Shown piece by piece: positions 33,386-33,856 of a stretch of DNA of 33,856 nt. A model generated the notes under the pieces. It made no database searches. It was not told the origin of the DNA and worked only from the letters and a program-made list of their open reading frames with translations. The first letter of the stretch is position 1; every line of letters begins with the position of its first letter. The position numbers were made by a program, and so were the translations under genes. Origin of the DNA: Borrelia coriaceae (lineage in GTDB: Bacteria; Spirochaetota; Spirochaetia; Borreliales; Borreliaceae); contig NZ_CP075096.1 of assembly GCF_023035295.1 (NCBI RefSeq), positions 1-33,856 of the forward strand, read 5' to 3'.

Positions 33386-33423
33386 CTAAAGCATTTTTCA
33401 AAATTTATGCTTTAGAAAATTTT
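33386..33423. repeat. Hairpin near right end
   Basis: TTTTCTAAAGCAT and ATGCTTTAGAAAA are perfect 13-bp arms about 13 bp apart, followed by a T run on the plus strand. It has the form of an intrinsic terminator, but no plus-strand gene ends near it. Confidence 0.7.
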
Positions 33424-33640
33424 TTTGCTTATTATTAATAACTTAAAAATCGATATAAAAAATATTATGAGAGTTTTAAATTATTATTTGATTTGCCTGT
33501 ACGTTATAAAGAATGTTATCTGTTGTAAAGTTAGAGATAGTAAGATTTTTGTTATTGGGTTTTGTACTATTTGATATTAAGACGTAATTTTGTTGGGCTT
33601 TATTGTGAATTAGTCCGTAGTGGATTTGAATATAAAAAAA

Positions 33641-33820
33641 TGTCAACTTTGGTATATTTTCGGGACAACTATTGTATAGTTTTGTGGCAACTTTGCTCAT
33701 TTTAGGTGCAACTCATAAAAATAAAAAATCTTAAGAGACAACTTTGTGCATTTTCATGGCAACTATGTATAGAATTGAGGTAGCTATGTTTTTATTTGAG
33801 GAAACTTTGTTCATTATTAT
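33641..33820. repeat. Degenerate ~21-bp subtelomeric tandem repeats
   Basis: The motif (G)GCAACTTTG, or a close variant, recurs at about 33644, 33666, 33688, 33709, 33739, 33760, 33781 and 33802. Spacings are 22, 22, 21, 30, 21, 21 and 21 bp; the 30-bp unit has an A-rich insert. Eight units end about 36 bp from the right end. Not seen at the left end. Confidence 0.85.
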
Positions 33821-33830
33821 TAGCCAAATA

Positions 33831-33856
33831 CTTATGTACTAATAACAAATTATATA
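33831..33856. other. Right hairpin telomere of linear plasmid
   Basis: Read inward the end is TATATAATTTGTTATTAGTA, which is close to published Borrelia telomere ends as I remember them. GTTATTAGTA occupies positions 11-20 from the end (33837-33846), exactly as at the left end. Confidence 0.88.

Larger units (their letters stand above)
33122..33640. other. Right subtelomeric non-coding region
   Basis: No supportable gene. It holds copy 2 of the diverged direct repeat and a long A/T-rich inverted segment (AAAGCATTTTTC.. with ..TTTATGCTTTAGAAAA near 33386-33420), and leads into the short subtelomeric repeats. Confidence 0.6.

Noticed and set aside
33476..33700. Minus-strand 74-codon open frame near the right telomere
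   Set aside because: It begins inside the 21-bp repeats, has no leader or ribosome-binding site and no recognisable family, so it is better treated as repeat-derived sequence; not excluded as a decayed gene.
1..33856. tRNA, rRNA, insertion-sequence transposase and riboswitch signals
   Set aside because: None found by reading both strands; no transposase-like protein among the open frames.

Overview
The window appears to be a complete linear plasmid of a relapsing-fever Borrelia. It is strongly AT-rich. Read inward, both outermost ends carry the same 10-bp block, GTTATTAGTA, at exactly positions 11-20 from the end. This matches the conserved box of Borrelia hairpin telomeres, so the sequence seems to run from one covalently closed end to the other. 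The content fits: a tandem archive of variable major protein genes (vlp and vsp), a Borrelia-type PF57-PF50-PF32-PF49 replication/partition cluster, a Bdr protein and several unique lipoproteins. The vlp leader (MKINIKNI.., lipobox LFLSC) resembles what I remember from Old World relapsing-fever species, but the species cannot be fixed from this alone.

Layout. 1-3.7 kb: left telomere, a C11 tract and three lipoprotein genes (two rightward, one leftward) with strong hairpins between them. 3.97-22.5 kb: the archive, all on the minus strand, head to tail, about 1.2 kb per unit. It holds 13 intact vlp genes, one vlp broken by a one-base frameshift, one vsp, and three remnants (a 5' piece at the left edge, a 3' piece near 19.6-19.95 kb and a 3' tail at 22.46-22.55 kb). 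Units have a shared 5' block (ribosome-binding site, start, signal peptide) and a hairpin terminator after the stop codon. No convincing promoter lies between units, so I read them as silent donors for an expression site on another replicon. The vlps fall into four sequence groups, called A-D here. 22.98-26.12 kb: a bifunctional restriction-modification enzyme, lying between a vlp 3' tail and a decayed vlp 5' end, as if it replaced the middle of one ancestral cassette. 26.7-29.8 kb: the replication/partition genes, ending in a strong terminator. 29.8-33.86 kb: mostly non-coding or decayed, with a bdr gene, one exported protein gene, a 19-bp-arm inverted repeat, a pair of diverged direct repeats and a subtelomeric array of about 21-bp repeats next to the right telomere.

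How it works together (known biology plus inference): the partition genes keep the plasmid; the archive supplies alternative surface lipoproteins through recombination at the shared 5' block and 3' flanks; the restriction-modification enzyme may limit incoming DNA. The items most worth a second look are the ~21-bp subtelomeric repeats, the split-cassette origin of the restriction-modification locus, the group-specific 3' flanks of the vlps, and the 27-bp inverted repeat near 2.7 kb.
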